A stretch of 64,000 nt of DNA from Desulfoluna sp. (GCF_030145185.1 NZ_JAQYWB010000002.1:62001-126000); one strand, 5' to 3'. Positions 25,775 through 35,055 are shown, counted from the first letter of the stretch. Numbers and translations are program-made. Notes: a model not told the origin generated them from the sequence alone.

Positions 25775-28103
25775 TTTTTGCCCTCTGTCCGTTCCCCGAT
25801 TTTTCAGGGTATTTGATGCGGTGGTGGTTGATGCCGCTGAGAACCACATTAAATCGCTTGGCCATGTTGTGAAGATCTTTCAGGGTGATCTCACTGTAAT
25901 CCAGCTGGCCTGAAACGAAAATCTTATTGATCAGATTCTGAACCAACCCCTGAATACGCGCTGGGGTGGGGTTGTCCAGGGCCCTAGTGGCGGCCTCCAG
26001 CACATCGGATATCATCACGATGGCGGCCTCCACGGTCTGGGGCTTGGGCCCGGGGTACCGGAAATTATCAGCGTTCACCGTCTCTTCGCTGTCCTCTTTC
26101 TGGGCCTTGGCCTTCTCATAAAAAAACTCGATGAGGCTGGTCCCGTGGTGCTGCTGAATGGTATCCATGATGGTCTGGCCCAGTCGGTATTGCCGGGCGA
26201 TCTCGATGCCTGATTTGACGTGCCCGGTCAGAATCAGGGCGCTCATGGAAGGGGCCAGTTTGTCGTGACGGTTTTTCCCATCCGTCTGGTTTTCAATGAA
26301 GTACTGGGCCTTTTCAATCTTCCCGATATCATGATAGTAGCCGCAGACCCTTGCCAGGAGCGGATTGGCCCCGATCTCCGAGGCAACCGCATCGGCCAGG
26401 GTCCCCACAATCACGCTGTGATTGTACGTGCCGGGTGCCTCGATCATCAGGCGCCGCAAAATGGGTTGATCCAGGTTGGCCAGCTCCAGCAGCTTGATGT
26501 CCGTGGTGTAGTCGAAAAGCATCTCCAGGAGGGGCGCGATGCCAGCGGTGACAATGCCCGAGGCGAGTCCCCCGGTAAAGGCAAAAAATGCACTCCAGAG
26601 ACAGATCTCCACAGACACATCGTTGGCATAGGCCATGACCCCGGCGGCCAGGGCCACATTAAACAACCCCAGCTTGGCTCCGGCCTTGATAAACACTTTG
26701 CGTTCCCGGCAATTTTTCAACCAGAAGGCCGCCATGGAAGAGCTTAAAAAGATATAGATAAACAGGGTAAACTGGTTGGAAAAAACCAGGGTGACCAGGG
26801 CCGCAAAGACGATGGAGAAGAAGAGCGCCGCGTCCAGACCCATGAAGAGACAGACCGTCATGGCACCGGCCGCCACGGGCATCCCGAAGTAAACCGAGGT
26901 CTCTTGAATATCGAACTCCACTGTGGCTCCGATGACTCCCGGGACCGACAGGGAGACCTTGGCGACCAGAAGAAAAGTGATCAGCACCGTGGCGAGAAAA
27001 AACATGTTCTTGTTTCGGTCCTCAATCCCTTCGTTCCTGGGATGAAAGTGGACCAAAAAGGCAATCAGAATAAAAAAGGCCGTGATCATGGCCGCGCCGA
27101 TGCTGCGAGAAAAAATATGGCGATTCTGGGTCTGGATTTGCAGCTCCCGGAGTTTCACCAGCTGCAGTTCCGTTACCCGCTCGCCTTCACGCAGGATCAT
27201 CTCCCCAACTTTGACCTTGAAAAGAACCGGCTTCACCTCTTCAGCAAATCGCCGGGCCCGAATTTCAGTTTCGCTGCCGTTTACGGTGATATTGGGCCGC
27301 AGCATGCGCTGGGCAAAATCCACAATCAGATTCAAGGCGGTATAATCGACATCCACGGCCTCTTGTTTAAAGAGAGGGTCCGCCACAATACGCACCATGG
27401 TCTGCGCCTGCTCCAGGCCATAATAAGCCTTCAGGTTCTTGGCGATGGACTCCTCTTTCCCATCCAGAGTCCGGAGCGTGATGCCCCGATCGCCCTGACG
27501 GAGCAGCAGGGCCTTGTTGGCCACCACGCCGTTGGTCACGATCTCGGCGTAGATCCGGCAGATCAGATTCTCAATCGTCTTGGAGAAAAGATGGGTCTCC
27601 AGGACCTGAAACGCGCCCCGGCTGACCTCAATGCCCATTTTATCCTCGAACTCCTGCTTTCTCAGCCACACCTCATCCAGGGGGGTGGCGGCCAGGCTAG
27701 ACTCAAGGCCCCGATCCAAAGCGGGCTGGGGAGGGGGAGGCACCGGGGGCTGGGTCAACACAGTCCGAAAGGTAGAGAAGGCGCTTCGGACATGGGCGAC
27801 CTGCCGAACCACCATCTCTGTGTTGTGGTCATACACGGGCAGTACCGAACGAATGGCCAGCTTACGGCTCGACTCGGTGGCGGCATCGTCCTGAATAAAA
27901 AAATCCCGGGGTGCCTTGATGTTCTTTTCAGCAATATCCCCCACATTGTAGGAGAACTTGGTCACGGAAAGGTTGGGATAAATAATGAGGGTAAAAAAAA
28001 GAGTGATGGCAGCCAGAAGGACCCAGAGGACACGACTGCTCGTCGCAAAAAATACACGGACCGACTCACGCAAAGGGAGCCGCTTCTCAGATGGAAGATT
28101 CAT
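25674..28103 (-). CDS. 7TM-HD domain phosphohydrolase (PgpH-like)
   Basis: The product has 809 residues. After an N-terminal membrane helix (about 25-45) comes a large extracytoplasmic 7TMR-HDED region (about 60-335). Seven membrane helices follow (about 345-535), then a cytoplasmic HD domain with YNHSVIVGTLADAVASEIG, CGYYHDIGKI and the HxxHD-type metal residues. In Listeria the homologue PgpH hydrolyses cyclic di-AMP; the same nucleotide is plausible here but not shown. A ~40-residue polar tail after KYPEK overlaps ybeY. It starts 17 bases after the phoH stop. Confidence 0.9.
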   Translation of the reverse strand: MNLPSEKRLPLRESVRVFFATSSRVLWVLLAAITLFFTLIIYPNLSVTKFSYNVGDIAEKNIKAPRDFFIQDDAATESSRKLAIRSVLPVYDHNTEMVVRQVAHVRSAFSTFRTVLTQPPVPPPPQPALDRGLESSLAATPLDEVWLRKQEFEDKMGIEVSRGAFQVLETHLFSKTIENLICRIYAEIVTNGVVANKALLLRQGDRGITLRTLDGKEESIAKNLKAYYGLEQAQTMVRIVADPLFKQEAVDVDYTALNLIVDFAQRMLRPNITVNGSETEIRARRFAEEVKPVLFKVKVGEMILREGERVTELQLVKLRELQIQTQNRHIFSRSIGAAMITAFFILIAFLVHFHPRNEGIEDRNKNMFFLATVLITFLLVAKVSLSVPGVIGATVEFDIQETSVYFGMPVAAGAMTVCLFMGLDAALFFSIVFAALVTLVFSNQFTLFIYIFLSSSMAAFWLKNCRERKVFIKAGAKLGLFNVALAAGVMAYANDVSVEICLWSAFFAFTGGLASGIVTAGIAPLLEMLFDYTTDIKLLELANLDQPILRRLMIEAPGTYNHSVIVGTLADAVASEIGANPLLARVCGYYHDIGKIEKAQYFIENQTDGKNRHDKLAPSMSALILTGHVKSGIEIARQYRLGQTIMDTIQQHHGTSLIEFFYEKAKAQKEDSEETVNADNFRYPGPKPQTVEAAIVMISDVLEAATRALDNPTPARIQGLVQNLINKIFVSGQLDYSEITLKDLHNMAKRFNVVLSGINHHRIKYPEKSGNGQRAKNGDSNRQSSGEAYGSSGRDTGERDSHLKRLGIT

Positions 28104-28120
28104 CTTATGTCGTATGCCTC

Positions 28121-29119
28121 TTAAAGTGCCTGTTCCGCACGTCGAAGTTTGGAAAGGTCGTTCTTCTCGTAGGCCGAGATAATTTTCATCACCAGTTTGT
28201 GGCGTACCACATCGTCCTTGGAAAATTCCACAAAAGAGATGCCGCAGATCCCGCCCAGAATCGAGCGAGCCTCTTTCAGGCCCGGAATCTTGCCCTGGGG
28301 CAGATCCACCTGGGTGACGTCACCGGTGATGACCGCTTTGGAGTTAAACCCGATGCGGGTCAAAAACATCTTCATCTGTTCAGAGGTGGTGTTCTGTGCC
28401 TCGTCCAGAATAATAAACGCGTTGTTCAAGGTTCGCCCCCGCATAAAGGCCAGGGGGGCCACTTCAATGGCTCCCTGCTCCATCAGCTCCGCGACCTTTT
28501 CATAGCGCAGCATATCATGAAGGGCATCGTAGAGAGGACGCAGATAGGGGTCGACTTTCTCCGCAAGGTCACCGGGCAGAAATCCCAGAGACTCCCCCGC
28601 CTCCACGGCGGGTCGCGTCAGAATGATTCGGCTGACCTGTCCGCTGGTCAGGGCCGCGACGGCCATGGCCATGGCCAGGTAGGTCTTTCCGGTACCGGCC
28701 GGACCAATACCAAAGACGATATCGTGCCCTCGAATGGCATCAATATAAGCTTTCTGGCTGGGACTTTTGGGGGTAATGGGACGTTTCGTGGCGGTGATAA
28801 ACACCGTATCCATGAAGATAGACTTCAAGTCCACCGAAGGATCACTGCTCACCGCCTTAATGGCGTGGTCGATGTCGCTGGGGTAGAGGGGCAGACCCTC
28901 TTTGATCAGGGCGTAAAGCTGATTCAGTAAGGTGATGGCCAGCTTGCGGGCCACCGCGTCACCCTGAAGGGTCACCTTGTTGCCCCGGGCATGAATGGTG
29001 ATGGCCAGGGCGTCTGCGATTTTGGTGAGATGATGATTCTTCTCACCGAACAACTGGAGAGCATATGAGTTGTTGGAAAACGCCAACTCAGTGGTGCTAT
29101 TCTCCGAATTTCCTTCCAT
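28121..29119 (-). CDS. phoH: PhoH-like ATPase (YbeZ)
   Basis: The product has 332 residues. An N-terminal KH-like part (about 15-105) precedes the ATPase domain with Walker A GIGPAGTGKTYLAMA (about 137) and Walker B FIILDEAQN. PhoH/YbeZ proteins partner YbeY in rRNA processing, and ybeY is in the same operon here. Length matches the family. It is the first gene of the cluster; a 530-base non-coding region separates it from divergent cvpA. Confidence 0.93.
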   Translation of the reverse strand: MEGNSENSTTELAFSNNSYALQLFGEKNHHLTKIADALAITIHARGNKVTLQGDAVARKLAITLLNQLYALIKEGLPLYPSDIDHAIKAVSSDPSVDLKSIFMDTVFITATKRPITPKSPSQKAYIDAIRGHDIVFGIGPAGTGKTYLAMAMAVAALTSGQVSRIILTRPAVEAGESLGFLPGDLAEKVDPYLRPLYDALHDMLRYEKVAELMEQGAIEVAPLAFMRGRTLNNAFIILDEAQNTTSEQMKMFLTRIGFNSKAVITGDVTQVDLPQGKIPGLKEARSILGGICGISFVEFSKDDVVRHKLVMKIISAYEKNDLSKLRRAEQAL

Positions 29120-29651
29120 GTATGCGCCTTCGCGATGCCCGTCCTTTCATGGTCTGAAAGGGTGCCGGGCCGTCCCTTGAGTGTTGCTGAACCCCACTTT
29201 TGACAGGGAAAATCAAAAACGGTGGTAACGTTAGAATCCAGAACGGCACAACCGCCCGGAGCCCCTCAGAATAAACGGTATAGAGGTATCTGCCTGAGAG
29301 TGAACGTCATTTTGATAATTATGCATTCTTAGCACACATGATTTACCGAATGCAAACTGAAACGTAACCCCCTTTAACCCAAGGAAAAATGCCTTGACTC
29401 CCCGGCTTGGGTTCTGTTAATCAAGCAGTTTGATCGGTGTGAGGGACACACCGTGCCTTGGCATTGAAAAACTATTTCACCGAAACGTTGCACGCTTAAC
29501 TGAGCCCGTAGAATGTCCTGCGAATCCTTACTAATCACGCGACAAACCTACCTTCTCCAGCGAAGGAACCTGTGAGTTCCTGATGTGCCGCTTAACCCTT
29601 TTTCCGGTGAGACCCGCTTGACCCGACCCAGCTGACCATGGAGGCCCACTG
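29120..29651. other. 532-base non-coding region between phoH and cvpA
   Basis: No gene is visible. A plus-strand promoter candidate TTGACT (29394-29399) with TTAATC (29417-29422) has a 17-base spacer. It lies inside an inverted repeat AACCCAAG (29376-29383)/CTTGGGTT (29406-29413). Just after the expected start point is a perfect hairpin CGGTGTG-AGGGA-CACACCG (29435-29453). This could be a structured leader of cvpA or a small RNA; no known family was recognised. Confidence 0.4.
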
Positions 29652-30179
29652 ATGAACCCACTTGATATCACTTTTTGTATCGTTATTGCCTTCTGCTTGA
29701 TTCGGGGCGGCTTTCGGGGGATTGTCAAAGAAGCCTCCGCCATCATCGGGGTCTTCGGTGGTTTTTTCGCCGCCTACAGCTACTACCCCCTTCTCGGCCA
29801 GCAGCTCGCCCGCTTCATCGACTCCACCGCCTGGCTCAATATCATCAGCTTTCTGATCATCTTCGGCGTGATCTTTGCCGCCGTCTCTGCCCTGGGCGTC
29901 CTCATCAAGTACCTGCTGAAGGTGGTGTTCCTCGGCTGGGTGGATCGCCTCTGCGGTGCAGGATTCGGCCTGGTGAAAGGGATCCTGATCTCCGCCGTGC
30001 TCCTGATGGTCTTTGCCACCTTCCTGGACAAGGGGAGCCCCCTGATTCGCAACTCCAAAACAGCCCCTTACGTCACGATTGTCTCAGAAGCCCTCTCCGG
30101 TTTTACCTCCAAGGATTTAAGGCAGCAATTCAACACCAAAATCGATGACGCCCGAAAAAAATGGGGCCAGCACTTCTAA
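29652..30179 (+). CDS. cvpA: CvpA family membrane protein
   Basis: The product has 175 residues with four membrane helices (about 5-22, 28-47, 60-85 and 100-122). The opening NPLDITFCIVIAFCLIRGGF and the stretch GWVDRLCGAGFGLVKG are typical of CvpA, named after colicin V production and linked to envelope integrity in enterobacteria. The ATG follows GGAGG. A terminator lies 44 bases after the stop, so read-through into mazG would be partial. Confidence 0.9.
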   Translation: MNPLDITFCIVIAFCLIRGGFRGIVKEASAIIGVFGGFFAAYSYYPLLGQQLARFIDSTAWLNIISFLIIFGVIFAAVSALGVLIKYLLKVVFLGWVDRLCGAGFGLVKGILISAVLLMVFATFLDKGSPLIRNSKTAPYVTIVSEALSGFTSKDLRQQFNTKIDDARKKWGQHF

Positions 30180-30222
30180 GCACCGCCCCAAACACCGGAC
30201 TGAACGTTGTGCATTCCAAACA

Positions 30223-30251
30223 GCCCTGCTCTCCGGCAGGGCCTTTTTTAT
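30223..30251 (+). terminator. Terminator between cvpA and mazG
   Basis: GCCCTGC pairs with GCAGGGC around TCTCCG and is followed by TTTTTTATT. Its position rules out the upstream start at 30207 for mazG. Confidence 0.85.
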
Positions 30252-30272
30252 TATCATGAGAAGGTCGCCCCC

Positions 30273-31034
30273 GTGAACGAAACACGTGAACTTATCAAAC
30301 GCCTGAGAGCCGAAAATGGCTGTCCCTGGGACCGAAAGCAGACCCCCGTCACCCTGGTCCGTTACCTCATTGAAGAGAGCTATGAGCTCCAGGAAGCGAT
30401 CCATGGGGGGGACCCGGAAGAGATGACCGATGAGCTGGGAGACACCTGGTTTCAACTGGTTTTTCTCATCCACCTCCTCGAAGAGACCCACGGCCTCTCC
30501 TTTTCCGAGGTGGTGAAAAACAACCACCGCAAAATGATCCGCCGTCATCCCCATGTCTTCGGCGATGAAACCGCCGAGACAGAAGAAGAGGTCAAAGCCC
30601 ACTGGGCAAAGATCAAAAAAGAAGAAAAATCCGATCAACCGACCTCTCTTCTGGACACCGTCACCTCAGGCACCCCACCCTTGATGCGGGCGAGGGATGT
30701 CTCCAAGGTCACCGCGGAGGCGGGTTTCGACTGGGACGACATGGACGGGGTGATGGAGAAGGTGGACGAAGAGTGGAACGAATTCACCGAAGCCCTGGGC
30801 TCAGGGGACAAAAAGGCCGCCTCTATGGAATTCGGAGACCTCCTCTTTACCCTTGTCAATGTGGCCCGGGTGGCCGGAATCGATACCGATGCGGCCCTCT
30901 CCTCCTCGGTGGCCAAATTTGAAAACCGCTACCGCCTCATGGAACAGCTCCTGGCCGAAAAGGGGCAGAGCCCCGACCGACGGAGTTCGTCCGAGGTCGA
31001 CGCCATGTGGGACCGGGCCAAAGAGCAGTTTTAA
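30273..31034 (+). CDS. mazG: MazG nucleoside triphosphate pyrophosphohydrolase
   Basis: The product has 253 residues from the GTG at 30273 (GAGAAGG 8 bases upstream). Two MazG domains are visible: the first (about 5-105) starts with RLRAENGCPWDRKQTP and has EESYELQEAI and DELGDTWFQLVF; the second (about 135-225) has EVDEEWNEF-like and EFGDLLFTLVNVAR motifs that bind magnesium. Tandem-domain MazG hydrolyses NTPs to NMP and pyrophosphate, cleaning the nucleotide pool. Located between cvpA and hisHF. Confidence 0.94.
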   Translation: MNETRELIKRLRAENGCPWDRKQTPVTLVRYLIEESYELQEAIHGGDPEEMTDELGDTWFQLVFLIHLLEETHGLSFSEVVKNNHRKMIRRHPHVFGDETAETEEEVKAHWAKIKKEEKSDQPTSLLDTVTSGTPPLMRARDVSKVTAEAGFDWDDMDGVMEKVDEEWNEFTEALGSGDKKAASMEFGDLLFTLVNVARVAGIDTDAALSSSVAKFENRYRLMEQLLAEKGQSPDRRSSSEVDAMWDRAKEQF

Positions 31035-31112
31035 TCCCTTCCCCGAGCGCTGAGTGACGCTTTTGACAGGGGCACACCCCCTTGAAACAACCTTATGGAG
31101 ATGTGACACACC

Positions 31113-31742
31113 ATGATAGCCATCATCGACTACGAAGCCGGAAACCTCACCAGCGTCGAGCGGGCCGTTCGGTCCCTGGGTCGCGACTGTGTGGTGACCA
31201 GCGATGCCCAGACCATCCGCGAAGCCGAGCGGGTGATCTTCCCCGGCGTGGGCCAGGCAGGCAGCGCCATGGCCAGCCTTGCACGCACGGAGCTTTCCTC
31301 TGTCATCCGGGATGTCTACGCCTCGGGCCGCCCCTTCATGGGCATCTGCCTGGGAACCCAGATCATCCTCTCCCACAGCCAGGAGTACGACACCCCCTGC
31401 CTGGGCCTTCTTGAAGGAGAGGTCGACGCCTTTCCCCTCAAGATGACGGACACAGACGGCTCCCGGCTCAAGATCCCTCACATGGGATGGAACCGAATCC
31501 ATCCGGTGGTGGCCCACCCCATCCTCGAGGGGATCACCGATGACGACGAATTTTACTTTGTCCACAGCTACTACCCGGCACCCGCCCACCGAGAACATGT
31601 CGTGGCCGAGTGCACCTATGGCTTCACCTTTCCCGTCATGCTGGGTCACAAAAATCTGGTGTCAACCCAGTTTCACCCGGAAAAAAGTGGCAAAGCCGGT
31701 CTTACAATCTTAGAAAACTTCTGCAGGTGGGAACCATGTTAA
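31113..31742 (+). CDS. hisH: HisH, glutaminase subunit of imidazole glycerol phosphate synthase
   Basis: The product has 209 residues, a class I glutamine amidotransferase. The nucleophile elbow GICLGTQ (about residue 75) and the His-Glu pair TQFHPEKS (about 187) complete the triad. It releases ammonia from glutamine and channels it to HisF. The ATG is preceded by TATGGAGATG. Its last 7 bases overlap the hisF start, giving translational coupling. Other his genes are not in the window. Confidence 0.96.
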   Translation: MIAIIDYEAGNLTSVERAVRSLGRDCVVTSDAQTIREAERVIFPGVGQAGSAMASLARTELSSVIRDVYASGRPFMGICLGTQIILSHSQEYDTPCLGLLEGEVDAFPLKMTDTDGSRLKIPHMGWNRIHPVVAHPILEGITDDDEFYFVHSYYPAPAHREHVVAECTYGFTFPVMLGHKNLVSTQFHPEKSGKAGLTILENFCRWEPC

Positions 31743-32515
31743 GCAGGCGCATTATCCCCTGTCTCGACGTGCGTGAGGGGCGCACCACAAAAGGTATCAA
31801 GTTCAAGAACAACGTGGACATCGGCGATCCCGTGGAGATGGCCAGGCTCTATTATGAGCAGGGGGCCGATGAGATTGTCTTCTACGACATCACCGCCTCC
31901 CATGAAAAACGGGACATTATGATCGATGTGGTCCGCCGCGTGGCTGAGACCATTTTTATTCCCTTCTCCGTGGGCGGAGGCATCCGCACCGTAGAAGACA
32001 TGCGGGCCGTGCTTTTGGCTGGCGCCGAAAAGGTGAGCGTCAACTCCGCCGCCGTGAAAAACCCCGAGATCATCCGCCAGGGCGCCGAAGCCTTCGGTAA
32101 CCAGTGCGTGGTGCTCGGCATGGATGTGAAGCAGGTGGAAGTAAGCGAGGCCATCCCGTCAGGCTACGAGATCGTCATCAACGGCGGGCGCAAGCACATG
32201 GGCATGGACGCGGTGCAGTGGGCCCTCAAAGCCCAGGAGCTGGGTGCCGGTGAAATCTGCCTCAACTCCATCGACGCCGACGGCATGAAAACCGGCTACG
32301 AGGTCACCCTCACCCGTCTGATCTCCGAGACCGTGGACATCCCCGTCATCGCCTCCGGCGGCGCCGGAGAACCCGAACACCTCCGGGAGGTCCTCACCGA
32401 CGGCAAAGCCGATGCGGCCCTTATCGCCTCCATGGTCCACTACGGCGACTACACTGTCCCCGGCATAAAAACCTATCTGAACGAGGCAGGCGTCAAAGTA
32501 CGGAACCGCTGGTAA
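31736..32515 (+). CDS. hisF: HisF, cyclase subunit of imidazole glycerol phosphate synthase
   Basis: The product has 259 residues from the ATG at 31736; a longer frame to 31610 would lie inside hisH. It is a TIM barrel starting [13 protein letters not shown], with the catalytic Asp in PCLDV and a second in LNSIDADG (about residue 177), plus SVGGGIRT and ASGGAGE phosphate-binding loops. With HisH it makes imidazole glycerol phosphate and AICAR. A strong terminator follows. Confidence 0.96.
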   Translation: MLSRRIIPCLDVREGRTTKGIKFKNNVDIGDPVEMARLYYEQGADEIVFYDITASHEKRDIMIDVVRRVAETIFIPFSVGGGIRTVEDMRAVLLAGAEKVSVNSAAVKNPEIIRQGAEAFGNQCVVLGMDVKQVEVSEAIPSGYEIVINGGRKHMGMDAVQWALKAQELGAGEICLNSIDADGMKTGYEVTLTRLISETVDIPVIASGGAGEPEHLREVLTDGKADAALIASMVHYGDYTVPGIKTYLNEAGVKVRNRW

Positions 32516-32545
32516 GGGCTCGTGCCTCGCGCTCCCAAACGTTAA

Positions 32546-32587
32546 AGGCCCCAGAGAATCCTGACGGATTTTCTGGGGCCTTTTTTA
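32546..32587 (+). terminator. Rho-independent terminator after hisF
   Basis: A long stem pairs GGCCCCAGA with TCTGGGGCC, extended by further pairs, and is followed by TTTTTTATT. Confidence 0.92.
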
Positions 32588-32629
32588 TTCCACGGGCATG
32601 TTCTTAAAAGATCGTCGTGATTGGACCTG

Positions 32630-32714
32630 AGGAATCCGCCTGCGGCTGCGCCGTGACATGGGGGCAAATCGCAGCGGTAACACGCTTTCAAGGTGGCTCA
32701 CCTTGCCGCCGGCG
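32630..32714 (-). repeat. Interspersed structured repeat, copy D (partial, inverted)
   Basis: Only the hairpin-1 end is kept: CAAGGTGGCTCACCTTG next to GCCGCCGG, with a drifted terminus (GCGC instead of AGGC). The inner part GCCGTGACATGGGG matches the internal segment of copy C. It lies between the hisF terminator and the next minus-strand gene, and the other end of the element is absent. Confidence 0.78.
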
Positions 32715-32724
32715 CTGATTTTAT

Positions 32725-33195
32725 TTACAGATAATCGCCCCTGCTGAACTTCACGGATTCGATGCCGGCCAGAGCCGCGCTCTGTTCGGCGAGCTCGCGG
32801 ATGCGGGGGTCGGGCTCATCGCCCAGAGAGGCGGCGAGGGCCTTGGCCAGGGTGCCCATCTCTCCCACCAGGGATGCCACCTCTTTCAAGGGAACCTCGT
32901 CGGACTCCATCTTCTGGGCGTAGTTTTCCAAAAGATTCAGAAGGGCAACCGTTCCTTCGGCCGCGGGGGAGGGCATCCCGGACGTCATGGACGGCATAAG
33001 GGATCGGATTTCGCCAAGGGGAGCGACCGCCAAAGCCGCCGCTGGGCTAGCCGGGGTCTCGGCGGGGCCAACCGACGCCTGGGTGGCCTGGTTCAGCATC
33101 TGCCCGAAAGAAGGAGACCCTTCACGGGTCTTCACGGATCCTGCCGGGCTCGTGGGTACCGTGGGGCCTAAAGGTTGGATGGAATTAAGTTTCAT
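32725..33195 (-). CDS. Uncharacterised small protein downstream of flgM
   Basis: The product has 156 residues and I do not recognise a family. No signal peptide or membrane helix is visible. An Ala/Pro/Ser-rich, probably disordered first half contains SFGQMLNQA, which recalls the N-terminal segment of FliE-type flagellar proteins. The second half (about 90-150) is helical (VALLNLLENYAQKM, LAKALAASLG). It follows flgM on the same strand after a terminator, so it may have its own promoter. A flagellar link is inferred only from position and the short motif. Confidence 0.6.
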   Translation of the reverse strand: MKLNSIQPLGPTVPTSPAGSVKTREGSPSFGQMLNQATQASVGPAETPASPAAALAVAPLGEIRSLMPSMTSGMPSPAAEGTVALLNLLENYAQKMESDEVPLKEVASLVGEMGTLAKALAASLGDEPDPRIRELAEQSAALAGIESVKFSRGDYL

Positions 33196-33445
33196 GGTGG
33201 ACTCCTATAGGGAGGTCTAAGTGACCGGGTGCCATCGGGATCTGTCGCCGACATCGCCCCGCCGGAAAACCCCTTTCCGGCATACGCACCGCTCACATAC
33301 CCCGCCTGTTTATCTTTACGCCTCCCCCCGATTCTTACGGGACAAGGTCTGCCACCCCTACACTTATACAAAATATGTGCCAGGTCATGATTTGTTCGAC
33401 CCAAGGCCTGAAAACCCCTAAGTATCCCAGGTTTTTCCCTCACCC

Positions 33446-33494
33446 AAAAAAAGAAAGGCACCGCGATATGGGAAAATTTTTCCCCTCGGTGCCT
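33446..33494 (-). terminator. Terminator after flgM
   Basis: On the minus strand AGGCACCG pairs with CGGTGCCT around an AT-rich centre and is followed by TTTC and a T-run. It lies about 50 bases beyond the flgM stop. Confidence 0.75.
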
Positions 33495-33543
33495 CGGGTC
33501 TTTCTAAAACAGGGCTGAATTTGGGTACAAAGACCCCCTCGGA

Positions 33544-33852
33544 CTAGACGTACTCGTTAATGGCGGAAGCGATAATCTTATCCGCCACCTTATCAGCGGG
33601 CACGGCATAACGACCGGCCTTCACTTCGTTTCGGAGTTCTTCTACCTTTTCGGTACGAATATCCGGGGCATTCATCATCGCATCCCGGGCAATCTGCATA
33701 TCCCGAGAGTCTCTGGAAAGGGTCACCTTGTCACCCGCCGTTGCGCGTTCCTGTCCCCTTGCCTGACTCCCCTGCTTTGCCGGGTTGGCTTCCGCCACCT
33801 CTCTCATGTAGAGCTGCCTGCCATAATTGGCATTTGAATCAGAGATTTTCAT
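33544..33852 (-). CDS. flgM: FlgM, anti-sigma-28 factor
   Basis: The product has 102 residues. The disordered first half and the conserved second half (DKVTLSRDS, RTEKVEELRNEVKAGRY, ADKIIASAINEY) match FlgM, which holds the flagellar sigma factor FliA until the hook is finished and FlgM is exported. The ATG follows GGAGGAAAGCC. Its start overlaps the end of the upstream DVU0524-type gene by 14 bases, so the two are coupled. A sigma-28-like promoter lies upstream of the pair. Confidence 0.92.
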   Translation of the reverse strand: MKISDSNANYGRQLYMREVAEANPAKQGSQARGQERATAGDKVTLSRDSRDMQIARDAMMNAPDIRTEKVEELRNEVKAGRYAVPADKVADKIIASAINEYV

Positions 33853-34294
33853 GGCTTTCCTCCGGGTCGAGGTTTCCCTCCTCCCGTCTGTAGTGATCCA
33901 CCAGGGACTTTATTCTCTCCCCTTGGGGACCGCTGTTACCGACGGAAAGGGTACTGGTGGTCTTTTCGTCGTCTTCACCGATATAGTTATAAACAAACCG
34001 ACCGTTTTTTTTGCGCTCGACGCCGGGCTCCCCGCTCTTTTCCTTCCAGACCTGTGCGGAGACTTCCACTTCCTTCTCGCCGGAGGTTCCGGTCGTGGTG
34101 AGGCGATTGATGATGTCTGACGCCACCTTATCGATGACGGCCTTCCGCTTTCCTTCCGCTGACAAAGTGATCTTATCATGGGCCGGTGCATTGTCAAGAC
34201 CGAGATCTTTCTGACTATTCAATGCCTTATTCTGGCTTACCTGACGGCTGTAAACCTTTAAAACATTGTTTATCTGGTATGACGGTACATGCAT
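33839..34294 (-). CDS. DVU0524-family FlgM-associated protein
   Basis: The product has 151 residues and is probably cytoplasmic. VLKVYSRQVSQN at the N terminus, DKITLSAEGKRKAVIDKVASDIINRL in the first half and NGRFVYNYIG later are typical of the family found beside flgM in sulfate reducers. The segment DKITLS is similar to DKVTLS in the neighbouring FlgM, hinting at a shared binding mode. The molecular role is unknown. AAGGAG precedes the ATG closely. Confidence 0.78.
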   Translation of the reverse strand: MHVPSYQINNVLKVYSRQVSQNKALNSQKDLGLDNAPAHDKITLSAEGKRKAVIDKVASDIINRLTTTGTSGEKEVEVSAQVWKEKSGEPGVERKKNGRFVYNYIGEDDEKTTSTLSVGNSGPQGERIKSLVDHYRREEGNLDPEESHENL

Positions 34295-34316
34295 GACATC
34301 TTTCTCCTTAGTCTTG

Positions 34317-34343
34317 CCATCGGCAAAAATTGCCGCGACATTA
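34317..34343 (-). promoter_or_regulatory. Sigma-28 (FliA)-like promoter of the flgM operon
   Basis: On the minus strand TAAT (34340-34343) is followed after 15 bases by GCCGATGG (34317-34324). The FliA consensus is TAAA-N15-GCCGATAA, so 9 of 12 positions match with perfect spacing. The leader would be about 15 bases and include the AAGGAG ribosome-binding site. Confidence 0.55.
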
Positions 34344-34387
34344 AGGAAAAAAACAAACTAAATGCAATAAATCATCTCGTGACCCCC

Positions 34388-34966
34388 TCACACTCGTTCA
34401 GGATCCGAGGTGGTACGGGTCAAAAGATAATTGCGGATAAAATGCTGGTGGCTCCGGAAGGCAATCTCCGGCAGGGCGTCCAGGGGAAAAAAACTGGCCT
34501 CATCGGCGTCATCACCTGCCACGGGAGTCCCGATCCAGTGTCGCACCAGATACCCCATCAAAAGCACGGTACTGTAATCCGGGTTGGGGTTGGTGATCAC
34601 CCCAAGCAGGCATTCAATACGACCGGCAATGCCAGCCTCCTCCTGCAGCTCTCTCACCGCCGCCTCTTCAGGCGATTCAAACAGCTCCATAAAACCACCG
34701 GGCAGGCACCACATGCCGACCTTGGGAGAGACATTACGCTTCACGAGAAGCAGCCGCTCCTGATCATCCACCACCACCACACAGGAGGCGGGCACGGGGT
34801 TTTCGTAGAGGGGTGAGGCGCAGGCCTCACAATAGAGCCGATCCCGACCTTCCACAAATCGCAAATCGAGAAGGCCGCCGCAAAAGGGGCAATAGCGTTT
34901 TTTTCGTGGTGTGGCCTCAAGATCCGTCAGGGAACGGCAAGGGGTGAGAGTGGATTCTGTCGTCAT
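34388..34966 (-). CDS. NUDIX hydrolase with N-terminal zinc ribbon
   Basis: The product has 192 residues. A zinc ribbon (about 23-52: YCPFCGG and YCEACA) precedes the NUDIX fold. The NUDIX box GGFMELFESPEEAAVRELQE continues as EAG, with all catalytic glutamates present (about 85-107). This layout resembles NADH pyrophosphatase-type NudC without its N-terminal domain, and also ADP-ribose or NTP hydrolases, so the substrate is open. It stands alone between the flgM operon and the aldolase terminator. Confidence 0.88.
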   Translation of the reverse strand: MTTESTLTPCRSLTDLEATPRKKRYCPFCGGLLDLRFVEGRDRLYCEACASPLYENPVPASCVVVVDDQERLLLVKRNVSPKVGMWCLPGGFMELFESPEEAAVRELQEEAGIAGRIECLLGVITNPNPDYSTVLLMGYLVRHWIGTPVAGDDADEASFFPLDALPEIAFRSHQHFIRNYLLTRTTSDPERV

Positions 34967-34990
34967 GGGCCCTCCTTCGAGTGAAACATG

Positions 34991-35024
34991 AAAAAAAGGC
35001 GGCCCGACATGACATCGGGCCGCC
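34991..35024 (-). terminator. Terminator of the aldolase gene
   Basis: On the minus strand GGCGGCCCGA pairs with TCGGGCCGCC and is followed by T7. It lies about 30 bases after the stop. Confidence 0.92.
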
Positions 35025-35055
35025 TGGAGCGCTTTATAAAATGTTCGTGCAGGGA

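Noticed and set aside
31610-31735. Longer start of hisF at 31610
   Set aside because: It would translate hisH sequence out of frame. The ATG at 31736 gives the standard HisF N terminus.
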